Shown here in pieces: positions 52,785 through 63,226 of a DNA stretch of 64,000 bases (the first letter of the stretch is position 1; each line of letters starts with the position of its first letter). A program made the position numbers and the translations under genes. This DNA comes from Planctomycetota bacterium (GTDB lineage: Bacteria; Planctomycetota; Phycisphaerae; Phycisphaerales; Zrk34): positions 1 through 64,000 of the forward strand of contig WGMD01000017.1 in assembly GCA_016125255.1 (NCBI GenBank). Direction: 5' to 3'. Under the pieces are notes generated by a model that was not told the origin of the DNA, did no database searches, and saw nothing but the letters and a program-made list of their open reading frames with translations.

Positions 52785-53444
52785 ATGGACACCGACATGC
52801 TCAATCAGCGGATCGCGCAATGGCAGAAGATGACCAGCGACGATCCGGACAATGCCATGGGCTGGTTCAGTCTTGGCAACGCCTACAAGGAAGCGCAGCG
52901 GCCGGAAGAAGCGGCCCGGGCGCTCCGCAAGGCGATCGAACTGGATGACGGTCTTTCGCGGGCGTACCAGTTACTCGGGGGGCTTCTGATTCAATCCGGC
53001 GCCGACGATCAGGCAGCGGACGTGCTCACGAAGGGTTACACCATCGCCGCCAAGCGCGGCGATGTGATGCCGCAGCGCGCGATGGGCTCGCTGCTTGAAA
53101 AGATCAAGCGGCCGGTGCCGAAGATCGAGACTGGGCCGGCCGTGGCGGAGGTCGAATTGGGCGACGATGCCGTGCTCGATCGCCGCACCGGTCAGCCGGG
53201 GGCGCGCCTTCCCGATCCGCCGATGCGCGGCCCGCTGGGCAGGTTCATCTATGACCACTATTCCGCACCGACCTGGCGGCAGTGGATCGCGCAGGGCACG
53301 AAGGTCATCAACGAGCTTCGCCTCGACTTTTCCAACATCGACCATCAGCGCACGTACGACCTGCACATGATGGAATGGCTCGGCTTCACACAGGAGGAAG
53401 CCGACGCGTACGCCCGCCAGTCTCAGCAACAACAGCAGCAGTGA
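52785..53444 (+). CDS. TPR protein fused to a YggX-like (Fe2+-trafficking) domain
   Basis: A 219-residue protein. Residues about 5-95 are tetratricopeptide repeats (PDNAMGWFSLGNAYKEAQRP, EAARALRKAIELDDGLSRAY, GADDQAADVLTKGYTIAAKR). After a linker, residues about 145-205 (GPLGRFIYDHYSAPTWRQWI, then GTKVINELRLDFSNIDHQRT and DLHMMEWLGF) follow the YggX pattern LGKRIYNEISKEAWAQW and INEKKLNMMNAEHR. YggX links iron handling and oxidative stress; its conserved N-terminal Cys strand is missing here. TATGCT at 52773-52778 is 6 nt before the ATG. A Gln-rich tail ends the protein. Confidence 0.75.
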   Translation: MDTDMLNQRIAQWQKMTSDDPDNAMGWFSLGNAYKEAQRPEEAARALRKAIELDDGLSRAYQLLGGLLIQSGADDQAADVLTKGYTIAAKRGDVMPQRAMGSLLEKIKRPVPKIETGPAVAEVELGDDAVLDRRTGQPGARLPDPPMRGPLGRFIYDHYSAPTWRQWIAQGTKVINELRLDFSNIDHQRTYDLHMMEWLGFTQEEADAYARQSQQQQQQ

Positions 53445-53482
53445 ACTCACCGACGGCTAGCCGTCCCGGAAAGGATACGACG

Positions 53483-54172
53483 ATGATGCGCCTGCGAGGT
53501 TGGCTTCTGGTTCTTCCGCTCGTGCTCGCCGCCTGTGAATGCAAGCCGCAGATGTTCGATGCGAGCCACTACGCAGGCGACGCGAAGATTCGTGTCGCCT
53601 GTGTCGGCGACTCGATCACCGCCGGGTCGGGACTGGCCGATCCGACGACGCAGGCGTATCCGGCGCTGCTGGGTCAGATGCTCGGCGAGCGATTCGACGT
53701 GCATAACTTCGGCCAGAGCGGGCACACGCTCATGAAGACCGGCGACCGCCCCTACTGGGACAAGCTCCCGCGCGTCGATCAGTTCGAGCCCGACGTTGTG
53801 ATCATCATGCTCGGGTCCAACGACTCCAAGCCCCACAACTGGGAGCACCGCGCCGAGTTCGGCAACGATCTGGCGGCGATGGTCGAGCATTTTCAGAATC
53901 TGCCCAGCAAGCCGCTTGTTTTGCTGGCGTATCCCCCAGCCGTGACACAGTCGGCGTACGGCATTTCCGATGAGCACGTCAAAGCCGAGCAGCCGGCGTA
54001 TCAGGCGGTCGCGCGCGAGAAATGCGTGCAGGTCATCGACGCCTACACGCCGTTCGTCGGCCAATTCCTGTTGATGCGCGACGGCGTGCATCCCAACGTC
54101 GAGGGCGCGAAGGTGCTCGCCCAGACGATTCACGACGGCTTGATTCCCCCGGCACCCGCGCCTTCAAAGTGA
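53483..54172 (+). CDS. SGNH/GDSL-family lipoprotein esterase
   Basis: A 229-residue protein. The signal MMRLRGWLLVLPLVLAACEC ends in a lipobox, so it is anchored in the membrane. SGNH blocks: VACVGDSITAGSGLADPTTQ (catalytic Ser), VHNFGQSGHTLMKTGD (Gly), IIMLGSNDSKPHNWE (Asn), and LLMRDGVHPNVEGAKVLAQT (catalytic Asp-His). It would act as an esterase, acyl hydrolase or sialate-O-acetylesterase-like enzyme; the substrate is unknown. The last 43 bp overlap the 3' end of the convergent GGDEF gene. Confidence 0.9.
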   Translation: MMRLRGWLLVLPLVLAACECKPQMFDASHYAGDAKIRVACVGDSITAGSGLADPTTQAYPALLGQMLGERFDVHNFGQSGHTLMKTGDRPYWDKLPRVDQFEPDVVIIMLGSNDSKPHNWEHRAEFGNDLAAMVEHFQNLPSKPLVLLAYPPAVTQSAYGISDEHVKAEQPAYQAVAREKCVQVIDAYTPFVGQFLLMRDGVHPNVEGAKVLAQTIHDGLIPPAPAPSK

Positions 54173-56592
54173 TCTGAATCCGACGGCGACGATGCGTCGT
54201 CCGACGCGGCCCGATTCCGGGCGGTGCTGGTGACGGATCGCCCCCGGCCGGCGGACTTGGCCTGGTACATCGCATGGTCCGCGCGCCGCACGAGCGCATC
54301 GGCCTCGCGGCAGCCGTCGAAAGTAGTGGCGATGCCGATGCTCACCGATGACCGAATCTGATGCCCGGCGAGTGCGTAGGGGGCTTTGAACTTATCGAGC
54401 AATCGGTCCACGATCGTCTGCGCGTCGGCTTCGCAAGCGATATCGCGGACAAGGACGACGAACTCATCGCCGCCGAATCGGGCGGCGATGGCCGGGACTT
54501 CGCTCAGCTTCTGGCGCGGGTTGAATCGCAGTGCGGTACGCATTCGTCCGGCGATGGCGCAGAGCAACTCGTCCCCCGCATCATGGCCGTAGGTGTCATT
54601 GATGTGCTTGAAGCGATCGAAGTCCAGAAAGAGCACGGCGAGCTGTCGCTTGGTTTCTCGCTTCGCATGTTGGAGCGATCCCTTGAGTTCCTTGAAGAAG
54701 GTTTCGCGATTGGGCAGGCCGGTGAGCCGATCCGACTCGGCCGCCTGGCGCAGGGCCGTCTCGGAGCGTTTGCGGTCGGTGATGTCCCGGCTGGTCACCG
54801 CCACGCCGTCACCGACACGGACCGCCTGAATCTGAAACCAGATTTCGCTTTCGCCGCGCAGTTCGCGAACTTCGACTTCGTAGGTGTTGCCCGTTTCGAT
54901 GACCTTGACGTATTGATTGAAAAGCTCGTTCGTCGCCGGCTGTGGGAACAGTTCCAGGAGGCGCCTGCCGATGATGCGTTCACGCGGCAAAAGGGCGAAT
55001 TCCGTGGCCTTGGTGTTGATGTCCAGGAAGACGAAGTCGCTGATGGTCACGCCGTCCTCGCGTTCGGCCTTAAGGAGGAAGAAGGCATCGAACCCGCCGT
55101 CGATCGCCGCTCGGAACCGCGCCTCCGACTCGCGAAGCCGACCCGCCGCCATGTGCTGGTCGGTGACGTCCGATCCGATGGCCATGATCTGGAAGACTTT
55201 GCCCTGATGGTCCATGCACGACTGAATTTCCATGGCGTTCCAGAACGCCCGTCCGGTCTTGGTGTAGTGGATGATCGTGACGCTGACGCCGTCCTTCTGG
55301 GTCATCGCATGATCAATGCGGGCCTGCGTGGAATGATCGGTGCGCGGGCCGTTGAGCACCGCACCGAGCGTTCGCCCGCGAATTTCCTCCAGGTGGTATC
55401 CAGTGATTTTTGTAAATGAATCGTTGACCCATTCGATCGCCCCCTTGGGGTCCATGAGCACGACCAGATCGTTGGTCATGCTCGCGATGGTGGCGAGCCG
55501 CCGCGATTCGGTTTCGCTTTCGCGAAGCGAACGCGTCATCTTCATCGCCAGATGATGGGCCTTGATTTCCAGGCGGCACTGGGCGAGGACGATGCCCGCC
55601 AGCAGCATCGAGAGCGTCACGCCGCCGACGCCGGCGAACAGGGGCATGTTTTCATTGGCCCGCGCATCGAACTCGGGCGTGGAGTTGAGCCAGATCGTCC
55701 ATGTCCGCCCGCCCACTTCGATGCCGACAGAGCGGCTGAAGGTGCTGGCGGCGTAGTGCCGATCGTCCACGGCTTCCGCGGGGTCCAGCGGTCGGAGATG
55801 GCGATACGACAAGGCGGTCAGGGCGGTGCACTCGTTGCCGTCGAAGATGTCGAATCCGATCTGATGATCGACGATCTTCGCCACGTCGCGAATCATCTCG
55901 TCCATGATCAACGGGGCGTAGACCCATCCGAGCAGGGCCCGGCGGCGCTGTTCGGGCGTGGCGGGCGAGGCGCCCGGCTCATAGACCGGATAGAGGTAGA
56001 GGAATCCGGTGTGCCTGCGGGTGTCGTGCGGCAGCAGGATGCGGCCGGTGATGGACGGCCGGCCGGTCAGCATGGCGCGGTCGGCGGTCTCTTTGCGGTT
56101 GGGCTCGGCGGCGATGTCGTGGCCCAAGGCCGCGGCGTTGGCCGACAGCGGCTCGATGAATCGAATGACGTACAGATCGGCGGCGTCGCCTTCTGTCTGC
56201 ACCGCAAAGTCCGCCATGTCCTCCCGTCGGACGCGATCGACATAGTCGTCAAGTTTATCGCGGCTCACCCGCTCGATGTAGCCGTAGCCCTGCGCTCCGG
56301 GGAATTCGTGCGTCAGATCGCGCGAGTGGACGTAGCGGGCGAATTCGTCGCGCGTGACCTGGACGCTTGCGACGAAGACGCCGTTGGCGCCGCGCAGGCC
56401 GTAGGCGTTGATGTTGACACGGTCGGCGATGCCCTCGGCGATCTTGTCGCCGAGGTTGACGAATCGCTGATATTCGCCGCGTTCGTGAATGCGCCATGCC
56501 AGATGATGCGCCATCAGCGTCGCCGCCAGTCCGAGCAGCAGGACCATCGCCGGCAGCATCATCATGCGGTATCGCGCGGTTTTCAGAGACAT
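54130..56592 (-). CDS. CHASE-PAS-PAS-GGDEF diguanylate cyclase
   Basis: An 820-residue membrane sensor. Membrane segments at about 10-30 and 325-345 flank a CHASE periplasmic domain (about 80-270, with LRGANGVFVASVQVTRDEFA and TGRPSITGRILLPHDTRRHT). Two PAS domains follow (about 375-480, SMTNDLVVLMDPKGAIEWVN; about 495-620). The GGDEF domain (about 640-790) has DRLTGLPNRETFFKELKGS and RFGGDEFVVLVRD, so it should make c-di-GMP. No RxxD I-site precedes GGDEF, so product inhibition through that site is not expected. A 40-residue tail after the domain is disordered. Its 3' end overlaps the SGNH gene. Confidence 0.93.
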   Translation of the reverse strand: MSLKTARYRMMMLPAMVLLLGLAATLMAHHLAWRIHERGEYQRFVNLGDKIAEGIADRVNINAYGLRGANGVFVASVQVTRDEFARYVHSRDLTHEFPGAQGYGYIERVSRDKLDDYVDRVRREDMADFAVQTEGDAADLYVIRFIEPLSANAAALGHDIAAEPNRKETADRAMLTGRPSITGRILLPHDTRRHTGFLYLYPVYEPGASPATPEQRRRALLGWVYAPLIMDEMIRDVAKIVDHQIGFDIFDGNECTALTALSYRHLRPLDPAEAVDDRHYAASTFSRSVGIEVGGRTWTIWLNSTPEFDARANENMPLFAGVGGVTLSMLLAGIVLAQCRLEIKAHHLAMKMTRSLRESETESRRLATIASMTNDLVVLMDPKGAIEWVNDSFTKITGYHLEEIRGRTLGAVLNGPRTDHSTQARIDHAMTQKDGVSVTIIHYTKTGRAFWNAMEIQSCMDHQGKVFQIMAIGSDVTDQHMAAGRLRESEARFRAAIDGGFDAFFLLKAEREDGVTISDFVFLDINTKATEFALLPRERIIGRRLLELFPQPATNELFNQYVKVIETGNTYEVEVRELRGESEIWFQIQAVRVGDGVAVTSRDITDRKRSETALRQAAESDRLTGLPNRETFFKELKGSLQHAKRETKRQLAVLFLDFDRFKHINDTYGHDAGDELLCAIAGRMRTALRFNPRQKLSEVPAIAARFGGDEFVVLVRDIACEADAQTIVDRLLDKFKAPYALAGHQIRSSVSIGIATTFDGCREADALVRRADHAMYQAKSAGRGRSVTSTARNRAASDDASSPSDSDHFEGAGAGGIKPS

Positions 56593-56761
56593 GACACCTG
56601 CCTGTTGGGGTGGCCACGACCCAGCCGCCGGATCGGATAGACATGATCAGCCGACGACGCTTTGAAACCATCGGCGCGGCACGACGCCGACATGAACGGA
56701 TTCATGGCGGATACGGGACAATCCTGATACGTAGATTTAACTAAACCGCGATGGGCCGGCC

Positions 56762-57271
56762 TCAGGCGACGGGGTGCTCGAGCCGCCATGCGATGTCGCC
56801 GTTGTGGCAATCGATGTGGACATGGAAGAATTTATCGTGGTACTGCCGCATCAGCGGATAGATCACGCGGCGGTCGGTTTCGGGGATGGCGAGCTTCTGG
56901 ACATCCTCCCACGGATGCCACTCGAGCGTGCCTTCGCGGAAGACCATGCGCTGGACCCGAACGGGGCGGGTCACTTCGTACATGAACATGAGCCAGTGCG
57001 TCTGATTGTTGAAGGCGGTTTCGCTCACCAGGCCCGTCAGGTGGATGTCCTTGTAGTCGAGTTCGAGCTCGACCTCCTCGCGGATTTCCCGCAGGGCGCA
57101 CGCTGCGGGCGACTCGCCGCTGGCCATGTCCAGTTTCCCGCCGATCGGGGAGTACAGGCCCTTGTTGGGCTCCTGCGCCCGGTGCAATAGCAGCAGCCGT
57201 CCCCACTCATCGTAGAGGTAGCACAGCACGGCGATCTTGTAGGGAATCGGCGAAGTCATGGGCACCATCAT
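56762..57271 (-). CDS. Nudix hydrolase (MutT-like)
   Basis: A 169-residue protein of the Nudix family. The Nudix box is GKLDMASGESPAACALREIR followed by EEVELEL, with its Glu and Arg metal-site residues intact. The N-terminus YKIAVLCYLYDEWGRLLLLH and TAFNNQTHWLMFMYEV fit 8-oxo-dGTP or other nucleoside-diphosphate-X hydrolases. The start is uncertain: ATG 57271 or ATG 57259, with no clear ribosome-binding site; the longer frame to 57334 has no support. Confidence 0.85.
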   Translation of the reverse strand: MMVPMTSPIPYKIAVLCYLYDEWGRLLLLHRAQEPNKGLYSPIGGKLDMASGESPAACALREIREEVELELDYKDIHLTGLVSETAFNNQTHWLMFMYEVTRPVRVQRMVFREGTLEWHPWEDVQKLAIPETDRRVIYPLMRQYHDKFFHVHIDCHNGDIAWRLEHPVA

Positions 57272-57382
57272 ATGCGGATCGCGAAGTTTCGTCCGCCGCG
57301 AACCGCCCGCCCGCCGGTGCGTCTCAATGGGCATCCTCCGGTATGATGGATCGAACTCGCCAATCTTCCGCGGGAGGTTTTC

Positions 57383-59938
57383 ATGAGCATGTCATCCGGG
57401 CGGCGCTGGCTGCTGGGCGTACTGACGCTGCTGGTCATTTTGGGCGCGTTGGGCGGGTTCGCCGCCTGGCGTCACACGCATCCGTCCACCATCGAGGGCA
57501 AGGTCTATGCGCTGCTCGCCAAGCTCGAGCATCGACGATGGGCGTGGTGGGATGATCTTCGGATGAAGGTTTCGGAGTGGGGCTGGATCAGCGAGCCGGA
57601 ACGGGTCGACAACTATCAGGTGCAGTCGTCGCTGCGGGCGCTGGGCGAGGAGGCCAAGCCGGCGATTTACGAGGCGCTGATGACGACGGATACGCAGACC
57701 CGGCTGTTCCTGCTGGACATGCTCCGATGGGAGCGCGATCCGAGGTTGTGCACGGCCCTGATCGCGCAGCTTGACTTTGACGATGCGGACGTGCGCGCGG
57801 TTGCCGCGGAGGCGCTGGAGCGTCATCCGACACAGCCGGTCGTCGATGCGCTGGTCGCGCATCTGAAGGATGGCAACGACAACGTCCGCAGTCACATCAT
57901 CACGGCGCTGGGGAGCATCGGCGACCCGGCGGCGATCGACCCGCTGATCGCGCGCGTGGACGAGCCGTCGGGTCCGGTCGTGATCAAGGCCCTGGGCGAC
58001 ATCGGCGACCTGAAGGCGATGCCGGTGCTGCTGGCGCAGATTCGTTCGAATGATTCGGATCGTCGGGCGGCGGCGGCGGACGCCCTCGGCGACGTGCTGG
58101 CGGGCCGGGGCACGAAGGCGGTCGAGGCGCTGATCGACGCCATGAAGGACGAGGAGCCGAACGTGCGCGCGGCCGCGATTCGATCGATGGGGCAGATCGG
58201 CGATGAACGGCACGCGGACGTGATGCTCGCGGCGGCCAAGGACACGTCCGGCGTGGTGCGAGCGGCGGCGGCGCAGGCGCTGGGCCGGGTGGGCGATGTG
58301 TCGGTGATCCCGGTGCTGATCACGATGCTCGATGATACGGACCCGAATGTCCAGCAGAATGCCGCCTCGTCGCTGGGCAATCGAGGTGCGGCCGAGGCGG
58401 TGTCGGGACTGGCGAAGATCTCGCGGGATTCCAACGATGACGTGCGCAACAGTGCGATCGAAGCGCTGGGCGCGATCGGAAATATGGATGCGGCGAAAGC
58501 GCTCGGCGCGCTGACGAGCAACAATCGCGACGGGTATCGAGTCCGGTCCGGGATGGAGAATGTGCGCGATCCGGCGGCGGTGCCGCTGCTGATCGGCATG
58601 GTCAGCGCGAGCGACAACGATCTTCGCCAGAGCGCGGCGAAGGCGCTGGGAAAGATAGGAGACCGACGGGCGCTGGAGTCGCTGATCGCCATGCTCGCGG
58701 CGGATTTCGACACCGCTCATGCAGCGGTGGACGCGCTGGGTGAACTGGGCGATCCGCGCGCGGCCGAGCCGTTGATGCGCGTCATGCAGGCAGGAACCGA
58801 ACTGGCGCCGGCGGCGGGACAGGCGCTGGGGGCGCTCGGCGAGAGGGGTATGATCGAGCAGCTCATCGACGTCGCGCGCGGGGGCAATCAAAATGCCCGC
58901 ATGGCGGCGGTCGTGGCGCTGGGGCGGATTGGTGACGAGCGGGGTCGTCCGGTGATGCGCGAGATTCTCATGTCGGCGGCGGGCGGTTTGCTCAAAGAGG
59001 TCGTCGAGGCGGAGGGCCGGCTCGGCGATCGGGAGGCGATCCCGCGGCTGTTGGAATTGCTTAACCATCCGCCCAAGGACACGGAGGAAACGACAAACCC
59101 GTCGCCCTTCGGCTTCGATTCGGACAATCAAGAGCGTTTCGATCCGCGTCCGGCGATCCTCCGGGCCGTTGGCCGCATCGGCGACCGCAGCGCCACCGCG
59201 GCGATTGCGGCGCGGTTGACGGATTCAAATTCGGATGTGAGGGAGGCCGCGGCGGAGGCGCTGGCGGACATGGCCGATCCGGCGGCGATGCCGGCGCTGA
59301 CGGCGATGCTCAAATCCGCCAGCGCCGATGTGGACATCAACGTGCTCGAGTCGCTGGGCAAGACGGGGGATGCGTCGGCGCTGGCGGCGATTCGGCCGAT
59401 GCTCGAACATCGCAGCAGTTCGGTGCGGTTCTGGGCGGCGGTGGCGATGGCGAACATCGGCGATGCGCGGGCGATGGACGATCTGCTTCCCGCCATGGAG
59501 GACCGCAACGGGACGAACCGGCTTGTGTTCGCCTACGCCGTCACCGCGCTGGGCAGCGACAAGGCCCTGCCGCAGATTCGCCAGGCGATCCGTCACCATA
59601 CCGACTGGCAGGCGTTCGCGGCGGCGGCGGCGCTGGGACACTTGGAGAGTGATGCGGCGAAGGCGATGATTCGCGAGGCGATCGATCATGCGCGTGATCC
59701 GAAGATTCGCGCATTCGCCATGCGGCTTGCGAACAAGCCGCTGGCCGAGGCGCTGAAGGCGGAGATCGAGACGCGCGACGGATACGGCGACTACGCGATC
59801 CGCGTGATGGGGCATCTCAATGACGCCTCGGCCGTAGGCCCGCTGGAGGAACTTTGCAAAAGCCGCGATCCGGACATCCGTCTCAAATCCCGCATCACGC
59901 TGCGGCGATTGAAAGAGCGGTTGAATGTGACGCCATGA
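57383..59938 (+). CDS. Membrane-anchored HEAT-repeat protein
   Basis: An 851-residue protein. The N-terminal segment WLLGVLTLLVILGALGGFAA (residues about 9-30) anchors it. The rest is a continuous solenoid of about twenty HEAT-type repeats of ~31 residues, with the recurring pattern VRAAAIRSMGQIGDERHADV, VRAAAAQALGRVGDVSVIPV and VRFWAAVAMANIGDARAMDD. A short non-repeat segment interrupts it near 540-570 (NHPPKDTEETTNPSPFGFDS). HEAT solenoids usually scaffold protein complexes. The GGGAGG site before ATG 57383 is good. A bidirectional terminator follows the gene. Confidence 0.9.
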   Translation: MSMSSGRRWLLGVLTLLVILGALGGFAAWRHTHPSTIEGKVYALLAKLEHRRWAWWDDLRMKVSEWGWISEPERVDNYQVQSSLRALGEEAKPAIYEALMTTDTQTRLFLLDMLRWERDPRLCTALIAQLDFDDADVRAVAAEALERHPTQPVVDALVAHLKDGNDNVRSHIITALGSIGDPAAIDPLIARVDEPSGPVVIKALGDIGDLKAMPVLLAQIRSNDSDRRAAAADALGDVLAGRGTKAVEALIDAMKDEEPNVRAAAIRSMGQIGDERHADVMLAAAKDTSGVVRAAAAQALGRVGDVSVIPVLITMLDDTDPNVQQNAASSLGNRGAAEAVSGLAKISRDSNDDVRNSAIEALGAIGNMDAAKALGALTSNNRDGYRVRSGMENVRDPAAVPLLIGMVSASDNDLRQSAAKALGKIGDRRALESLIAMLAADFDTAHAAVDALGELGDPRAAEPLMRVMQAGTELAPAAGQALGALGERGMIEQLIDVARGGNQNARMAAVVALGRIGDERGRPVMREILMSAAGGLLKEVVEAEGRLGDREAIPRLLELLNHPPKDTEETTNPSPFGFDSDNQERFDPRPAILRAVGRIGDRSATAAIAARLTDSNSDVREAAAEALADMADPAAMPALTAMLKSASADVDINVLESLGKTGDASALAAIRPMLEHRSSSVRFWAAVAMANIGDARAMDDLLPAMEDRNGTNRLVFAYAVTALGSDKALPQIRQAIRHHTDWQAFAAAAALGHLESDAAKAMIREAIDHARDPKIRAFAMRLANKPLAEALKAEIETRDGYGDYAIRVMGHLNDASAVGPLEELCKSRDPDIRLKSRITLRRLKERLNVTP

Positions 59939-59964
59939 AAAAACCCCGCGAATTGCGGGGTTTT
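59939..59964. terminator. Bidirectional rho-independent terminator
   Basis: AAAACCCCGC and GCGGGGTTTT form a stem with an AATT-containing loop. The A-run on one side and T-run on the other allow termination of the HEAT gene (+) and of the ATP synthase genes (-). Confidence 0.9.
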
Positions 59965-59972
59965 GTGAGCGT

Positions 59973-60008
59973 GGGAGAAGCACGCCGCGAGCGGCGTCGC
60001 TGAACGGG
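59973..60008 (-). repeat. REP-like element at the atpA 3' end
   Basis: On the minus strand it reads GTTCAGCGACGCCGCTCGCG then GCGTGCTTCTCCC, closely matching 9386-9420 (GTTTAGCGAC, palindrome, GTGCTTCTT). It is 4 nt from the atpA stop. Confidence 0.75.
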
Positions 60009-60011
60009 CGA

Positions 60012-61553
<1,542 letters not shown>

Positions 61554-61557
61554 GGGA

Positions 61558-62160
61558 TTAACCTTCCTGAACGAGCGCGGTGCTGGAGCGGGCCAATTGC
61601 TGACCGCGCTCGTTGAGCTGTTGTTTGATGCGGGCCAGTTGATGGGTGACGCTGGCGTCGATGAGCTTGTCGCCGATGCGGATCTTCAGGCCGCCGATCA
61701 GTGAGGGGTCGAGCCGGGGATGAACCACGGCCGTCTTACCCATCGCGTTGGAGAGCTTGGTCGTCACGGCGGCGAGCTGTCCGGCGTCGAGGGGCTGAGC
61801 GGTGTGGACCTCCACGTCGACCTGCCCGCGGCTGTCCTTGAGCAGCTTGTCGAACGCCCTCGCGATCGAGCTGATCTGATCGAGGCGGGCGTGACGATTG
61901 AGCACAAGCAGAAGGCGAAGCGTCAGTTCGCTGACGCGGCCGTTGAAGATCGACTCGATGCTCGCGGCCTTGCGGTCGGCGGGAATCGTGCGATGCGCGA
62001 ACAGGGCGGCCAGACCCTTTTCGTGCTCGATGAGCGAAGCGATCTGCTTCAGCTCATCGCCGACTTCCGCCACCGACCCGCCTTGCTGGGCGAGGTCGAA
62101 GACGGAACGGGCGTACGTCTCCGCCACGGCGCCGGCCTTCTGTGCATGTGACTGAGCCAT
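61558..62160 (-). CDS. atpH: ATP synthase F1 subunit delta
   Basis: A 200-residue OSCP/delta subunit that links F1 to the b-subunit stalk. [20 protein letters not shown] opens the helical N-domain, and the C-terminal block [20 protein letters not shown] with [16 protein letters not shown] is the family signature. It lies between atpF and atpA in the standard order. Confidence 0.94.
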   Translation of the reverse strand: MAQSHAQKAGAVAETYARSVFDLAQQGGSVAEVGDELKQIASLIEHEKGLAALFAHRTIPADRKAASIESIFNGRVSELTLRLLLVLNRHARLDQISSIARAFDKLLKDSRGQVDVEVHTAQPLDAGQLAAVTTKLSNAMGKTAVVHPRLDPSLIGGLKIRIGDKLIDASVTHQLARIKQQLNERGQQLARSSTALVQEG

Positions 62161-62178
62161 CGGTGGGTTCCTGGCGGC

Positions 62179-62793
62179 TTAAAGGCCCGTCTTGGAAAGT
62201 TCGCTGAGCGATTCGTCCACGAGCGACTGCGTGTCGGAAGCGTTGATCTGACGATGCAGAATCTTGCCCGCCACCGCCACCGCGATCTCGCCCGCCTGTG
62301 CGTACAGGTCCGACACCGCCTGCTGCTTGGCCTGCATGATCTCCTGCCTGGAGCGCTCACGCAGCTTCGCCGCCTCGGCCTCGGCGTCGGCGACAAGCTT
62401 CGCCCGCACCGCGTCGGCGTCGACACGCGCCTGATCGATCATCTTGCGCGCCTCGGCGTGAGCGTCGGCCAGACTCTGCTTGTACTCGGCGAGCGTCTTC
62501 TGGGCCTGCTGATTGGCCTTCTCCGCCGAGTGAATGTCCTCGCGAATCTTGTGCTCGCGCGCATCGAGCCCGCTGACGATGTTGGGCCAGACGAACTTGC
62601 CCAGAACGGCCAGCAGGACGATGAACAGGACCAGCGTCCAGACGGCCGTGCCCAGGTCGGGGTTGAGCAGTCCGCCGCCGGCGCCTTCGTGGGCGCCCGC
62701 CTCTGCGGCGGCTTCATGCGCTTCCTGCGCGAAGGCGAGGACGGGCGTGAGGGCCAGCGACAGGGCGGAAATCCAGGGCGTATGTTTGAACAT
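62179..62793 (-). CDS. atpF: ATP synthase F0 subunit b, with N-terminal signal-like segment
   Basis: A 204-residue b subunit: membrane segment LGTAVWTLVLFIVLLAVLGK, then a long charged helix (VWPNIVSGLDAREHKIREDI onwards) forming the stator stalk. Before the membrane segment there are about 40 residues, MFKHTPWISALSLALTPVLA then FAQEAHEAAAEAGAHEGAGG, that look like a secretory signal peptide with a cleavage site, an addition known from planctomycete and some other b subunits. ATG 62793 includes it; the frame upstream of it is a shadow. Confidence 0.93.
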   Translation of the reverse strand: MFKHTPWISALSLALTPVLAFAQEAHEAAAEAGAHEGAGGGLLNPDLGTAVWTLVLFIVLLAVLGKFVWPNIVSGLDAREHKIREDIHSAEKANQQAQKTLAEYKQSLADAHAEARKMIDQARVDADAVRAKLVADAEAEAAKLRERSRQEIMQAKQQAVSDLYAQAGEIAVAVAGKILHRQINASDTQSLVDESLSELSKTGL

Positions 62794-62870
62794 GCGTGGC
62801 CACCTTTGTGGTCGATGGTTCAAGAGCGCATCGCGGGCGCTGAGGCCGGCGTGCGCCAGTCCGGGGACGA

Positions 62871-63125
62871 TCAGACGCCGGTCTTGATGACGAACGCGCC
62901 CAGCAGGAGGGCGAAGAAGGCCAGACCTTCGATCAGCGCGGCGGCGATGATCATATTGGTCGAGATTTTCGGAGCGGCTTCGGGCTGACGGCTGATGCCC
63001 GAGCAGGCGTTGGAGCCGATGTTGCCGATGCCGATGCCCGCGCCCAGCACCACCAGACCGATGCCGATGCCAATGCCGGCCACGCCCCACGTCGATGCCT
63101 CAGCAGCCAGAGTCAGCAGATTCAT
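62871..63125 (-). CDS. atpE: ATP synthase F0 subunit c
   Basis: An 84-residue rotor subunit. Two membrane helices flank the loop SRQPEAAPK. The first helix holds the Gly-rich stretch GIGIGIGLVVLGAGIGIGNIG, and the second has the essential carboxylate in AAALIEGLAFFALLL. The Glu is followed by Gly, not by the Ser/Thr of Na+-binding rings, so proton use is likelier. It follows atpB. Confidence 0.95.
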   Translation of the reverse strand: MNLLTLAAEASTWGVAGIGIGIGLVVLGAGIGIGNIGSNACSGISRQPEAAPKISTNMIIAAALIEGLAFFALLLGAFVIKTGV

Positions 63126-63226
63126 GTTCCATGTCCTTTCAAAGATGCGAGTCAGTGATCGCCAACGTGTGTCGGTTTGCGTCGCCGGGCGGTTGGCCGT
63201 TCGTCCGGCGTCGAGTTGTATCGGTG

